From Mesorhizobium sp. (lineage in GTDB: Bacteria; Pseudomonadota; Alphaproteobacteria; Rhizobiales; Rhizobiaceae): a DNA stretch of 64,000 nt. Below are positions 1 through 9,493 of the stretch, piece after piece. Each line of letters starts with the position of its first letter. Positions within the stretch are counted from its first letter, which is position 1. The notes under the pieces are model-generated. The model was not told the DNA's origin and did no database searches. It was given only the letters and a program-made list of their open reading frames with translations. Where the stretch lies: the NCBI RefSeq assembly GCF_017306545.1, contig NZ_JAFKID010000005.1, positions 162,220-226,219 on the forward strand. Reading direction: 5' to 3'. Both the position numbers and the translations under genes were made by a program.

Positions 1-342
1 CTCTTCATGGCGGTGCCGCCGCTCTATTCCATCCGTCAGGGCGGCAAGGTCGCCTATGCGCGCGACGACGCGCACAAGGACGAGTTGCTGCGCACCGAAT
101 TCACCGGGCGCGGCAAGATCGAGATCGGCCGCTTCAAGGGATTGGGCGAGATGATGGCCGGCCAGCTCAAGGAAACCACCATGGACCCGAAAAAGCGCAC
201 GCTGCTCAGGGTCGACGTGCTGGACGAGGAAAGCGCCACCAAGGACGCAGTCGACGCACTGATGGGCACCAAGCCGGAAGCGCGCTTCCGCTTCATCCAG
301 GAGCGCGCCGAGTTCGCCGAAACGGAAGAACTGGATATCTGA
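1..342 (+). CDS. parE: DNA topoisomerase IV subunit B, C-terminal end (partial)
   Basis: This is the last 113 residues of a gene that begins before the window. It matches the C-terminal TOPRIM region of ParE/GyrB: the PPLYSI segment, then GRFKGLGEM, which is the conserved RFKGLGEM motif of type IIA topoisomerase B subunits, then the MDPKKRTLL segment. ParE supplies the ATPase of topoisomerase IV, which decatenates daughter chromosomes with ParC. The partner parC lies at 42980-45232, so the two subunits are not adjacent, as is usual in this group. ParE rather than GyrB is inferred from the short ending and from the presence of parC in the same stretch of chromosome. Confidence 0.9.
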   Translation, partial: LFMAVPPLYSIRQGGKVAYARDDAHKDELLRTEFTGRGKIEIGRFKGLGEMMAGQLKETTMDPKKRTLLRVDVLDEESATKDAVDALMGTKPEARFRFIQERAEFAETEELDI

Positions 343-382
343 GCGATTGACCGCGGCCGGCGTTCAGGCAACCTAGAAGCGC

Positions 383-2431
383 ATGGAGCGGCTGCGCAAA
401 ACTCTCGAAGGATGGCTGGCCGGCCTCGCCAGCCCGACCCGCTCGGACTGGATTTTCGCGCTGCGCACCGTCTCGGCGGGCCTGATCGCGCTGCTCGCCG
501 CCTACGCCCTGAAACTCGAACACCCGCAATGGGCGATGATGACGGTCTTCATCGTCGCCCAGCCGGTGGCCGGCATGGTGCTGGCAAAGGGCTTTTACCG
601 GCTGATCGGTACCCTGTTCGGCGCTGCCGCAGCCATCGGCATCGGCAGGCTCAGCGGCAACGACGCCTGGCTTTTCGTGGCCGCGCTCTCCCTCTGGATC
701 GGGCTCTGCACCTATGTCTCGTCAATGCTGCGCAATCCGGAGGCTTATGGCGCAGCGCTCGCCGGCTATACGGCCACGATCATCGGCCTGCCGGCGTTCG
801 GCCAGCCGCATCTGCTGGTCGAACTCGCCGGCGCGCGCTGCGCCGAAATCGTGCTCGGCATCGTCTGCGCCGGCATCACCAGCCGGCTGATTTTGCCGCA
901 ACTGGCGCGCGACGCCATGCGCGCGCGCCTCAGCCGCTCCATCCTCGATCTCGCCGTCTACGCAAAGAGTTCGTTTGGCGGTGGCGATCCGACCAAACTC
1001 GAATCGCTCTACCGCAAGCTCGTTTCCGAAAGCCAGGCGCTGGGCGAAATGCGCGCCTATGCACGGCTCGAGGCACCCAGCCAGGCCACGCACGCCTATC
1101 CGGTCCGGCGCACCATCGGCCATCTTCTGTCGGCCCTGTCGGCGGTGCGCATGCTGCACGCCCATCCGCGGCCGCCGGGCGCGCCGAAACTCGTGGTGCG
1201 CGGCGATCTCAAGATGCTGCTGGAAGACCTGGCGGCGACGCCAGACGCTCTCGACGACACCGGGCCATGGATCGCCCGGCTCCAGGAAATCGCTGACCGC
1301 GCGCGCCGCATTCCCGGCGACATCGGCGACAGCGATCCCGACCCGGTCGGCGCCGTGACCCGGCTGACCATCGCCGCTGAATTCGCCGATGCGCTGAAGG
1401 AGGTCCTGCGCGGGCTGGACGCCCTGACGGCGCCGCCCTCCGGCCGGGCACGCGACCGCCGCCAGCCGGCGCTGGTCATTCATCGCGATCGACCGGCAGC
1501 GGTGCGCAACGCGGTCAGGGCAGCGCTGGCCACCATGCTGGTCGCAGCCTTCTGGCTGGCGACGCGCTGGTCGGAACTCGCCGGCGTCGTCATCATCGTC
1601 GCCGTCGTCTCCAGCCTGTTCGCGCCACGCCCCAATCCGGTGCAGGTCGCCTGGGGCTTTTTCAAGGGTACGCTGATCGCCCTGCCCGTCGCTTTCGTCA
1701 TCAGCCAGTATGCGCTGCCGGCGTTTCCTGGCTTCGGCTGGTTCATCGTCTTCGTCGTGCCGGTGCTGGTGCCGGCCGCGCTCGCCATGGCCAATCCGCG
1801 CCGGGTCGGCATCGCCACCGCCTTCGCCATCAATTTCCTGGCCTTTCTCAGTCCGCATCAGCTCATGGTCTATGACCCTGGACCCTTCCTTGCCGGCTCG
1901 CTCTCCATCCTGGTCGGCGAACTGCTGGCCATCGGCGTCTACCTCCTGGTGCTGCCGGCACAGCCATGGGCCACCGTCGAGCGCCTCGTGGAGTCGATGC
2001 GCGAGGATCTGGCACGGCTGTGCCTGCACGAGCGCATTCCCCGCCGCACCGCCTTCGAGAGCCTGGCCTACGACCGGATCAACCAGCTTCTGCCGCTGGC
2101 GCAGCGCATCGGCCGCAAGGCGGACGCGCTCTTCGGCGGCAGCATCGCCTCCGTCGCCGTCGGGCTCGAAACCCTGCGCCTGCGCAAGGTACTGGCGGCG
2201 GGCGGATTGCCGCTGGAAACAAGCGATCCGACACGCGAATTCCTGCGGATATTGGCTCGCGACCTGCTCGTGCGCCCGTCGATCAGCGCAGCCGACACCG
2301 TGTCGAAAATCCGCGACGAGGCCGCCGCCATCGCCGGCCGAGATGGCGCGGAAAACCTCCAGACGGCGGCGTCGCTGCGCATCATCGCCGTCGCCATCGA
2401 GGACTATCCGGGCTTCTTCCGGCGGGCCTGA
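383..2431 (+). CDS. FUSC-family inner-membrane permease
   Basis: A 682-residue protein with the layout of the FUSC/AaeB (fusaric acid resistance, aromatic acid exporter) family. It has an N-terminal block of hydrophobic helices at about 25-170, a soluble region at about 175-360, a second block of helices at about 375-530 and a soluble C-terminal tail. The second block starts with the family-like AVRAALATMLVAAFWLATRW segment. Proteins of this type are thought to export aromatic carboxylic acids, but no membrane-fusion partner gene lies beside it, so the substrate is unknown. The gene starts 40 bases after parE and converges on the DUF2336 gene, with 3 bases between the stops. Confidence 0.85.
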   Translation: MERLRKTLEGWLAGLASPTRSDWIFALRTVSAGLIALLAAYALKLEHPQWAMMTVFIVAQPVAGMVLAKGFYRLIGTLFGAAAAIGIGRLSGNDAWLFVAALSLWIGLCTYVSSMLRNPEAYGAALAGYTATIIGLPAFGQPHLLVELAGARCAEIVLGIVCAGITSRLILPQLARDAMRARLSRSILDLAVYAKSSFGGGDPTKLESLYRKLVSESQALGEMRAYARLEAPSQATHAYPVRRTIGHLLSALSAVRMLHAHPRPPGAPKLVVRGDLKMLLEDLAATPDALDDTGPWIARLQEIADRARRIPGDIGDSDPDPVGAVTRLTIAAEFADALKEVLRGLDALTAPPSGRARDRRQPALVIHRDRPAAVRNAVRAALATMLVAAFWLATRWSELAGVVIIVAVVSSLFAPRPNPVQVAWGFFKGTLIALPVAFVISQYALPAFPGFGWFIVFVVPVLVPAALAMANPRRVGIATAFAINFLAFLSPHQLMVYDPGPFLAGSLSILVGELLAIGVYLLVLPAQPWATVERLVESMREDLARLCLHERIPRRTAFESLAYDRINQLLPLAQRIGRKADALFGGSIASVAVGLETLRLRKVLAAGGLPLETSDPTREFLRILARDLLVRPSISAADTVSKIRDEAAAIAGRDGAENLQTAASLRIIAVAIEDYPGFFRRA

Positions 2432-2434
2432 GGG

Positions 2435-3556
2435 TCAAGCGGCGGCGATAGCCAGCGCGTGGCCGCGCGCATTCTGCCGGAGCGCCTCGAGATGGATCGA
2501 CTTGACCAGCGCGGCAAGGTCGCCTTGCGCGCCCTGCCCGCCGAGTTCCTTCAGCATCAGCCAGCTCACTTCCTGCACGCCGGCGACGCGCTTGCCGTTG
2601 GCCACCTCGCGCCACACTTTCAGCGCGCGCAGGATGATGCCGTGAGTCGCTTTGGCGAGGCCCGCCGCACTGAACAGCGCCAACAGCGCCGTGTCGTGGC
2701 CGCCGGCCAGCAGCGCCCGCACCCGTTCGCCGGAATGCCCGCTCAGCGCCATCAGCACGGAGCCGAAGAAATCGACCTTTCCGTGCGCCACGGTCCGAAT
2801 GAGGAAAGACGCCGTCAGGTCGCCGCGCAGGCGCAGATGCTCGACCAGCGCCGGATGCTCAGCCGCCTGCGTGTTCTCGATCAGCGTGACGGAGGCCTTC
2901 ACACAGGCGTCGCGCATCACCCGCTCGGCCCGCGCCTGCCCCATCAGGGCCAGTACCAACGGCGAACCCCTCAGCGCTTCGCCGAGCTTGGTGAGCAGCA
3001 TATGGCGGCATTCGGCCGGCAGGCGCGCATCGGCGATCAGCGCCTCGCGCACGGTCGCGACATGGCCGTGCCGCTCGGCCATGCGCCGGAAACTCAGCGA
3101 GGCGATGTCGGCGCCCGAATTCGCCAGCAGAACGATGCAGGCCTGCGGCCCGGCGATCTCGGCGATGGCGGCGGCAACCGTCATGGAGACGACGGGCCGG
3201 TCGGCGATCAGCGCATGGGTGGCGTCCGCCGCCGTCGCCACACGGTCGATGAGATCGGCGTCGGTCAGCAGCGGCGAGCGCGCCAGCACCACGCCGGCCA
3301 CTTCCGGCTGGTCGGCGGCAAGCGCCGCAATGATCTGCGCCGGAGCATGGCGGCTCATGGACAATGCCTCGGCCAGCGCCTGACGAACCTTGGAGGAGGC
3401 ATCGTCGAGAAGCAGCGTCAGCGCCGCCTCCGCCGCGCAGCGATCCTCGAACGGCAGGTCGGCATTGACATAGGCTCTGGCAAGCGCCGTCGCCGCCGCC
3501 GCACGCTCCGCCACCCGCGCGGTGTTGATCCATTTGAGGAAATGCGAAACGATCAT
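2435..3556 (-). CDS. DUF2336 domain protein
   Basis: A 373-residue, alanine- and leucine-rich, predicted all-helical protein with no signal peptide or membrane segment. It matches the DUF2336 family found almost only in alphaproteobacteria. Short helical units such as SSKVRQALAEALS and SFRRMAERHG suggest a HEAT-like repeat solenoid. The family has no established function. The gene stands alone: it converges on the FUSC gene and diverges from the MaoC gene. The start is the ATG at 3556, where the protein begins MIVSHFLKW, as homologues tend to do. Confidence 0.8.
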   Translation of the reverse strand: MIVSHFLKWINTARVAERAAAATALARAYVNADLPFEDRCAAEAALTLLLDDASSKVRQALAEALSMSRHAPAQIIAALAADQPEVAGVVLARSPLLTDADLIDRVATAADATHALIADRPVVSMTVAAAIAEIAGPQACIVLLANSGADIASLSFRRMAERHGHVATVREALIADARLPAECRHMLLTKLGEALRGSPLVLALMGQARAERVMRDACVKASVTLIENTQAAEHPALVEHLRLRGDLTASFLIRTVAHGKVDFFGSVLMALSGHSGERVRALLAGGHDTALLALFSAAGLAKATHGIILRALKVWREVANGKRVAGVQEVSWLMLKELGGQGAQGDLAALVKSIHLEALRQNARGHALAIAAA

Positions 3557-3697
3557 CTGTGCCCGCCGTACGCCTGCCGGTTTCCCGATCCCGCTAGAAC
3601 CCTAGGCGGAAATTGGTTTACGAACGGTTCACCATGTTCCTTAACCGGCTTGATGGCGCACGCTCCCCGCCCTATCACCCGCAAAACGGAGGACATC

Positions 3698-4150
3698 ATG
3701 CCCGGACTTTACCTTGAGGACTTCACCGTCGGCCGCACCTTCAGCCATTCGCTGCGCAAGACCGTCACCGAAAGCGACAACATGCTGTTTTCGGTCATGA
3801 CGCTGAACCCGCAGCCGCTGCATATCGATTTCGATTTCGCGTCGAAGACCGAATGGGGCAAGCCGCTGGTTAATTCGCTGTTCACGCTCGGCCTGATGAT
3901 CGGCATCTCGGTCAACGATATCACCGTCGGCACAACGGTCGCCAACCTCGGTATGAAGGAGACGGTGTTTCCGCACCCGGTCTTCCATGGCGACACGATC
4001 CGGGTCGAGACGACCGTGGTTTCGGCGCGCGACTCGAAATCCAGGCCGGATCGCGGCATCGTCGAGTTCGAGCACCGCGCCTACAATCAAAACGGCGCGC
4101 TGGTGGCGAAGTGCGTGCGCCAGGCGATGATGCTGAAAAGGCCCGCCTGA
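3698..4150 (+). CDS. MaoC-family (R)-specific enoyl-CoA hydratase-like protein
   Basis: A 150-residue single hot-dog fold protein. It carries the hydratase-2-like motif NPQPLHIDFDFA at about 37-48, with the His and Asp expected at the active site. Such enzymes add water to 2-enoyl-CoA thioesters or dehydrate 3-hydroxyacyl-CoAs. The ATG at 3698 follows an ACGGAGG ribosome binding site; the open frame to its left is not coding. The stop overlaps the start of the CitE-like lyase (TGATG), so the two are translationally coupled. A mesaconyl-CoA or methylmalyl-CoA type reaction is possible but not shown. Confidence 0.85.
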   Translation: MPGLYLEDFTVGRTFSHSLRKTVTESDNMLFSVMTLNPQPLHIDFDFASKTEWGKPLVNSLFTLGLMIGISVNDITVGTTVANLGMKETVFPHPVFHGDTIRVETTVVSARDSKSRPDRGIVEFEHRAYNQNGALVAKCVRQAMMLKRPA

Positions 4151-5058
4151 TGCGCTCGCTGCTGTTCGTCCCCGCCGATTCGGAGCGCAAGCTGGAGAAG
4201 GGGTTCGCTTCGCCGGCCGACGTCGTCATCGTCGACCTGGAGGATTCCGTCGCGCTGGCCAACAAGCAGGCGGCGCGGCGCATCGCGGCCGACTTCATTG
4301 CCGCGCATCGCCAAGGCACGCGGGCCGCAATCTATGTCCGTGTCAACGATCTCACGACCGGCCTGACCGACGACGATCTCGCCGCACTCGTGCCGACCCG
4401 GCCGGACGGCATCATGCTGCCGAAAGCCGGCGGCGGGCAGGACGTGCAGCGGCTATCGACGAAACTCAGGGTCCATGAGGCCGAAGCCGGACTGCCGGAC
4501 GGCGCGACAAAAATCCTTCCGATCATCACCGAGACGGCGGCCGCGGTGTTCACCGCCTCGACCTATACCGGTGCCAGCGAAAGGCTTTGCGGCCTCACCT
4601 GGGGCGCGGAAGACCTGTCGGCGGCGATCGGCGCTCGCACGGCCCGCGACGGGTCAGGCCGCTATACGGACGTTTTCCGGCTGGCGCGCGCCGTCACGCT
4701 GCTGGCGGCATCGGCCGCCGATATCGCGGCGGTAGACACCGTCTTCCCGAATTTTCGCGATTCGGCCGGTTTCGCGGCGGAATGCGCCGACGCCGAGCGC
4801 GACGGCTTCACCGCCAAGATGGCGATTCATCCCGACCAGGTGTCGGTCATCAACGCCGCCTTCACGCCCTCGCGGGAAGCGATAGAGCACTCTGTTGCGG
4901 TGGTCGCGGCCTTCGCCGCAGCCGGCAATCCCGGCGTCGTGGCACTGGGCGGCAAGATGGTCGACCGCCCGCATCTGCGGCTCGCCGAGCGGCTCTTGGC
5001 ACGGGCGAAGGCAGCCGGGGTCTATGCCCCCGACGAATCGGCCCACGGACCGGCGTAG
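4150..5058 (+). CDS. HpcH/HpaI aldolase / CitE-like CoA ester lyase
   Basis: A 302-residue TIM-barrel protein of the citrate lyase beta-like (CitE/Mcl) family. The N-terminal LLFVPADSERKLEK, the DVVIVDLEDSVA strand and the KMAIHPDQVSVIN segment near residue 225 are family hallmarks. Members cleave or form malyl-CoA, methylmalyl-CoA or citramalyl-CoA with Mg2+. I start it at the ATG that overlaps the MaoC stop by one base rather than at the longer frame. Coupling to a hydratase suggests consecutive steps on a C4-C5 dicarboxyl-CoA. Its 3' end overlaps the opposing nitroreductase gene by 37 bases. Confidence 0.85.
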   Translation: MRSLLFVPADSERKLEKGFASPADVVIVDLEDSVALANKQAARRIAADFIAAHRQGTRAAIYVRVNDLTTGLTDDDLAALVPTRPDGIMLPKAGGGQDVQRLSTKLRVHEAEAGLPDGATKILPIITETAAAVFTASTYTGASERLCGLTWGAEDLSAAIGARTARDGSGRYTDVFRLARAVTLLAASAADIAAVDTVFPNFRDSAGFAAECADAERDGFTAKMAIHPDQVSVINAAFTPSREAIEHSVAVVAAFAAAGNPGVVALGGKMVDRPHLRLAERLLARAKAAGVYAPDESAHGPA

Positions 5059-5618
5059 TCGGCATAGAGCGTCGCCGGATCGGGCCGCGGCCGCTCCGGC
5101 AGGGTGCCGGAAAACGTGCCGATATGGACGAAGCCGACGACGCGCTCGTGCGGCGCCAGGCCGAGGATCGCCCTGCCCTCCGGCACGTCGGAATACCAAT
5201 TGGTGATCATGTTGGTGCGGTAGCCGAGCGCATTGGCCGCCAGCGCCAGGTTCATCGCCGCCATGCCGCCGGACAGAAGCATCTCCCATTGCGGGATCTT
5301 GATGCTCTCCTTCGGGCTGGACACGACGCCGATGACCAGCGGTGCGCGCGAGAAACGCGTCAGTTCCTGGTTGCGGCGGGTTTCGGTGAGCGGCCCTTCC
5401 CGCTTCTCGGCGAGGTCGGCCAGTTTCCTGCCGACTTCGACGCGCGCGTCGCCCCGGTAGAGGATGAAGCGCCAAGGCGCCAGCCGCCCGTGATCCGGCA
5501 CGCGCGAGGCGGCTGCAATCAGCGTGGCAATGTCGGCGTCACCCGGCGCCGGCTCGTGCAGGTCGGGAATGGGAACGGAACTGCGGGTCAGCAGGAAGTC
5601 GATGATGGGCGAGGTCAT
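5022..5618 (-). CDS. Nitroreductase-family flavoprotein
   Basis: A 198-residue protein of the FMN-dependent nitroreductase family. It shows the N-terminal TRSSVPIPDL region with the arginine-serine FMN contact, PDHGRLAPWRFILYRG, and the GGMAAMNLALAANALGYRTNM helix that packs on the flavin. The family reduces nitro compounds, quinones or other acceptors with NAD(P)H; the physiological substrate cannot be read from sequence. The start MTSPIIDF at 5618 is chosen because GAGGAA lies about 9 bases upstream. Its end overlaps the CitE-like gene on the other strand. Confidence 0.85.
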   Translation of the reverse strand: MTSPIIDFLLTRSSVPIPDLHEPAPGDADIATLIAAASRVPDHGRLAPWRFILYRGDARVEVGRKLADLAEKREGPLTETRRNQELTRFSRAPLVIGVVSSPKESIKIPQWEMLLSGGMAAMNLALAANALGYRTNMITNWYSDVPEGRAILGLAPHERVVGFVHIGTFSGTLPERPRPDPATLYADYAGPWADSSGA

Positions 5619-5765
5619 TGCGCGGTTCCTCATGGGAGCGATGTTGGGCTGAAGCACGCCATGCGACCGGGCGGCTCGGTTGCGGCACGACAAGCCGCAA
5701 GAGACTCGTCCATGGACGCATCTCCAGCCTTGAAATTGCCACCGCATTGGGCTTCAACGCAAGGC

Positions 5766-6746
5766 ATGATCTCGAGGGGCATGATCCTGGGGGGGCTTCG
5801 CTTCCTGCTGTCGGTTTTCGCCGTGGCGCTGCTCGCCGCAGCGGCGACGCCGTCCGCCGCGCAGGACAAGGACGGCCTCGGCGACCTCAAGCTTCCCGAT
5901 ATTTCCGGCTATGCCAGAAGCCACCGCGATGCACCGCTCGCCGCCGGCAACGGTGGCGAGGTGACGCTGAGCGCCCAACTCGTCGACAAGGGAGCCGACA
6001 TCACGCGCGGCATCGTCTGGCGCGTCTTCAAGCCCGAGCCCGACGCGAAAGGCAAGCTGCCGATGGTGGCTTCCGCCCATGGCGGAACGGCGGTGCTGAC
6101 GCTGGAGCCCGGCAGTTATCTGGTGCACGCCGCCTACGGACGCGCCGGCGCCACCAAGCGCATCACCGTCGGCCATGAAGCCAAGCGAGAAAGCCTGGTG
6201 CTTGACGCCGGCGGGTTGAAACTCGACGCCGTGCTTTCGGGCGGCCAGCGCATCCCGCCCGACAAGCTGCGTTTCTCGATCTACGAAGGCAAGGCCGGCG
6301 CCGACGGCGACAGGGCGCTGATTATTCCCGACGTCAAGCCGAACACCGTGATCCGGCTCAATGCCGGCACCTACCATGTCGTCTCGACCTACGGCGCCAC
6401 TAACGCGGTGATCCGCTCCGACATCCGCGTCGAGGCCGGCAAGCTGACCGAGGCCACGGTCGAGCATCATGCCGCCGAAGTCACCATGAAGCTGGTACGC
6501 GAGGCCGGCGGCGAAGCGATCGCCGACACGTCCTGGTCGGTGCTCAACGAATCCGGCGACCCGATCAAGGAAGCGGTTGGCGCCTATGCGCCGATGGTGC
6601 TTGCGGAAGGCGACTACACCGTCATCGCCAAGAACCGCGACCGCATCTACCAGAAGGATTTCAGCGTCGAAGCCGGCAAGAACGAGGAAGTCGAAGTCAT
6701 CGCCTCCGAAGCCACCGCCGTCGACCCCGACGAAGGCGCCGACTGA
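5766..6746 (+). CDS. Secreted protein with three tandem beta-sandwich-like repeats
   Basis: A protein of about 326 residues with a clear signal peptide: a basic start, a long Leu/Ala/Val core, then ATPSAAQD. I do not recognise the family. After the signal it has three imperfect repeats of about 90 residues, each built around a strand such as PGSYLVHAAYG, AGTYHVVSTYG and EGDYTVIAKNR followed by a V-x-AGK-like segment. This resembles Ig-like or carboxypeptidase-regulatory-like folds. The tail is acidic. Starts at 5766 and 5781 are both possible; neither has a well-placed ribosome site. It is monocistronic and faces thrS. A periplasmic binding or structural role is only a guess. Confidence 0.7.
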   Translation: MISRGMILGGLRFLLSVFAVALLAAAATPSAAQDKDGLGDLKLPDISGYARSHRDAPLAAGNGGEVTLSAQLVDKGADITRGIVWRVFKPEPDAKGKLPMVASAHGGTAVLTLEPGSYLVHAAYGRAGATKRITVGHEAKRESLVLDAGGLKLDAVLSGGQRIPPDKLRFSIYEGKAGADGDRALIIPDVKPNTVIRLNAGTYHVVSTYGATNAVIRSDIRVEAGKLTEATVEHHAAEVTMKLVREAGGEAIADTSWSVLNESGDPIKEAVGAYAPMVLAEGDYTVIAKNRDRIYQKDFSVEAGKNEEVEVIASEATAVDPDEGAD

Positions 6747-6807
6747 GCGGCTTCATTTCAAAAATACGGCGGCGAAACGGCCCGCCGCCGTATCGGCCAC
6801 ATGCCGG

Positions 6808-8787
6808 TCAGGCCGAGAGGCGCTTGCGGCGCAGGTCCGGCGGCACGGCCTCTTCCACCAGCGCGGCGACCGCCTCGTCCAGCGTCAGCGACTGCTGGTC
6901 GCGCGAGCCGAGACGGCGCAGGTTGACGGTGCCCTCCTCCGCCTCGCGCCGGCCGCACACCAGGATGACCGGCACTTTGGCGAGGCTGTGCTCGCGCACC
7001 TTGTAGTTGATCTTCTCGTTGCGCAGGTCCGTCTCGGCGGCCAGCCCCGCGGCTTTCAGCCGTTCCGCCACTCTTACCGCATAGTCGTCTGCGTCCGAGG
7101 TGATCGTCGCGACCACCACTTGCACCGGCGCGAACCAGAGCGGGAAATGGCCGGCATAGTTCTCGATCAGGATGCCGAGGAAGCGTTCCATCGAGCCGCA
7201 GATGGCGCGGTGCACCATGACCGGCTGCTTCTTCTCCGAATCCCTGTCGATGTAGAAGGCGCCGAACCGCTCCGGCAGGTTGAAATCGACCTGCGTGGTG
7301 CCGCACTGCCATTCGCGGCCGATGGCGTCCTTCAACACGTAGTCGAACTTCGGCCCGTAGAACGCGCCGTCGCCGGGGTTGATCTCGGTCTTGATGCGGT
7401 TGTCGGATGCCTGGATCTGCTTCAACACACCGCCCATGATCTCCTCGGCGTGATCCCAAAGGGCATCCGAGCCGACCCGCTTTTCCGGCCGCGTCGAAAA
7501 GCGCACCCGGATTTCCTCGAAGCCGAAATCGGCATAGGTGGACAGGATCAGCTGGTTGATCTTGAGGCACTCGGCGGCGAGCTGCTCCTCGGTGCAGAAG
7601 ATGTGCGCGTCGTCCTGCGTGAAGCCGCGCACGCGCATCAGCCCATGCAGCGCGCCGGATGCCTCGTAGCGATGCACCGCACCGAATTCTGCAAAGCGCA
7701 CAGGCAGGTCGCGGTATGACTTCAGGCCGTGCTTGAAAATCTGCACGTGGCCCGGACAGTTCATCGGCTTCAGCGCGAAGATGCGGTCGTCCTCCGTCTC
7801 GGCCTCCTCGCCGGCGACGGTGACCTTGAACATGCTCTCCTTGTACCAGCCCCAGTGGCCGGACGTTTCCCACAGGCTCTTGTCGAGCACCTGCGGGGCG
7901 TTGACCTCCTCATAGTCGTAGTCGGCCAGACGGCGGCGCATGTAGGAGACGAGGTTCTGGAAGATTTTCCAGCCCTTCGGATGCCAGAAGACGACGCCCG
8001 GCCCCTCTTCCTGGAAATGGAACAGGTCCATCTCGCGGCCGAGCTTGCGGTGGTCGCGCTTCTCCGCCTCCTCCAGCATCGTCAGGTAGCTGTCGAGCTG
8101 CGCCTGATCGGCCCAGGCGGTGCCGTAGATGCGCGTCAGCATCGGATTGTTGCTATCGCCGCGCCAGTAGGCGCCGGCCACCTTCATCAGCTTGAAGGCC
8201 GAGCCGATCTGCCCGGTCGAAGCCATATGCGGGCCACGGCAGAGGTCGAACCAGTCGCCCTGATGGTAGATTTTCACGTCCTGGTCGGCCGGGATGGCGT
8301 CGATCAGCTCGACCTTGTAGGCCTCGCCCTTGTCGCGGAATACCGTCTTGGCCTTGTCGCGCGACCAGACCTCCTTGGTGAAGGGCCTGTTGCGCGCGAC
8401 GATCTCGCGCATCTTCTTCTCGATGGCCGGGAAATCCTCCAGCGAGAACGGCTCGTTGCGGGCGAAGTCGTAGTAAAAACCGTTCTCGATCACCGGACCG
8501 ATCGTCACCTGCGTTCCCGGCCACAATTCCTGTACCGCCTCGGCCAGCACGTGCGCGGCATCGTGGCGGATCAGTTCCAGCGCGCGCGGATCGTCGCGGG
8601 TGACGATCTCGACCTTGCCGGAAGCGCCCAGCGGATCGGCAAGATCGCGCAGCGTGCCGTCGAAGGTATAGGCCACGGCCTTCTTCGCCAGCGACTTGGA
8701 AATGGATTCGGCCAGTTGCGCACCGGTCGTCGCCGCTTCGTATTGGCGGACGGAACCATCGGGAAACGTGAGGGAAATTTCGGACAT
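6808..8787 (-). CDS. thrS: Threonine--tRNA ligase
   Basis: A 659-residue class II aminoacyl-tRNA synthetase that charges tRNA-Thr. Order of domains: TGS domain at 1-60, the editing (SAD) domain at about 70-225 containing [10 protein letters not shown], the catalytic core at about 240-535, and the anticodon-binding domain at about 545-645. The zinc-binding residues of the active site are visible in MNCPGHV and in DDAHIFC. The ATG at 8787 is the natural start ([11 protein letters not shown]). The length is normal. It is followed at lower coordinates by a 61-base gap to the three-repeat protein gene. Confidence 0.97.
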   Translation of the reverse strand: MSEISLTFPDGSVRQYEAATTGAQLAESISKSLAKKAVAYTFDGTLRDLADPLGASGKVEIVTRDDPRALELIRHDAAHVLAEAVQELWPGTQVTIGPVIENGFYYDFARNEPFSLEDFPAIEKKMREIVARNRPFTKEVWSRDKAKTVFRDKGEAYKVELIDAIPADQDVKIYHQGDWFDLCRGPHMASTGQIGSAFKLMKVAGAYWRGDSNNPMLTRIYGTAWADQAQLDSYLTMLEEAEKRDHRKLGREMDLFHFQEEGPGVVFWHPKGWKIFQNLVSYMRRRLADYDYEEVNAPQVLDKSLWETSGHWGWYKESMFKVTVAGEEAETEDDRIFALKPMNCPGHVQIFKHGLKSYRDLPVRFAEFGAVHRYEASGALHGLMRVRGFTQDDAHIFCTEEQLAAECLKINQLILSTYADFGFEEIRVRFSTRPEKRVGSDALWDHAEEIMGGVLKQIQASDNRIKTEINPGDGAFYGPKFDYVLKDAIGREWQCGTTQVDFNLPERFGAFYIDRDSEKKQPVMVHRAICGSMERFLGILIENYAGHFPLWFAPVQVVVATITSDADDYAVRVAERLKAAGLAAETDLRNEKINYKVREHSLAKVPVILVCGRREAEEGTVNLRRLGSRDQQSLTLDEAVAALVEEAVPPDLRRKRLSA

Positions 8788-8911
8788 CGTCTTCTCCTAT
8801 CCAGTCCCGCAAACGAACGCGGGTGGGTAAATCGCCGGATCGGCCCGGCAGCGCCGTGTCTTTTAGTCAGCGGAACGGAGGTCGTAAAGCGGCCAGAAGC
8901 CGGAATTGCGG

Positions 8912-9265
8912 CTAGTTCGGCTTCCTTCCCACCCGCCAATAGCGCCAGGGCGCCCACCAGGCGAGATCGGCGGCGAGCCGCTCCGGAACGTTGTCGATGC
9001 CGTGCGTGCCGCCCGGCCCGCAGCGCAGCACACGGAACAGGCCGAGCCAGCCGCCGGCCCACAGACCGTGCCGCGCGATCGCCTCATAGGCATATTCCGA
9101 GCAGGTCGGCATGTGCCGGCAGGTGTTGCCTATGAAGCCGGACAGCGTGACCTGGTAAAGCAGCACCAGCCCGGTGCCGGCCAGCCGCGCCGGCGTGCGC
9201 GGCCAAGGGCCCGCCCAGTTGCGGGATCGGCTTGCGGCAGGCTTTCCATGAGAATGGTCATGCAT
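8912..9265 (-). CDS. yidD: Membrane protein insertion efficiency factor YidD
   Basis: A 117-residue protein with the YidD signature CRHMPTCSEYAYEAI and RCGPGGTHGIDNVP. YidD is a small membrane-associated protein that helps YidC insert membrane proteins. It has an N-terminal extension rich in His, Ser and Arg before the amphipathic LVLLYQVTLSGFIG segment; such extensions are common in rhizobial members. It lies 124 bases upstream of thrS on the same strand and may share its transcript. Confidence 0.9.
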   Translation of the reverse strand: MHDHSHGKPAASRSRNWAGPWPRTPARLAGTGLVLLYQVTLSGFIGNTCRHMPTCSEYAYEAIARHGLWAGGWLGLFRVLRCGPGGTHGIDNVPERLAADLAWWAPWRYWRVGRKPN

Positions 9266-9493
9266 GGGCTGAACATAGGCGTTCCGGCCATGCCGTGCGA
9301 GGTCGATCCGCGCATGAACCCCGGATCATCGTCAAGCAGGAGTGAACGGTGAGTGCTGTCCGTTCAATTTGAATAAGGTGAAACCGCCTCCTATCTTGCC
9401 GTGCAAACAACCTGGCGCAGCATCCGGACCTTCCGGCGAGGCGTCCCTTTCGCGCCCGGCACGGCCGGATCAACCCGCGGATCGAGAACGACC

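Noticed and set aside
2459-4150. A 563-residue reading that would fuse a long N-terminal part to the MaoC protein
   Set aside because: The first 413 residues are antisense to the DUF2336 gene and have no resemblance to known domains; a good ribosome site and the family start lie at 3698.
4587-6746. A 719-residue reading ending in the three-repeat secreted protein
   Set aside because: The upstream part overlaps the lyase gene out of frame and the nitroreductase gene on the other strand; the signal peptide at 5766 marks the true start region.
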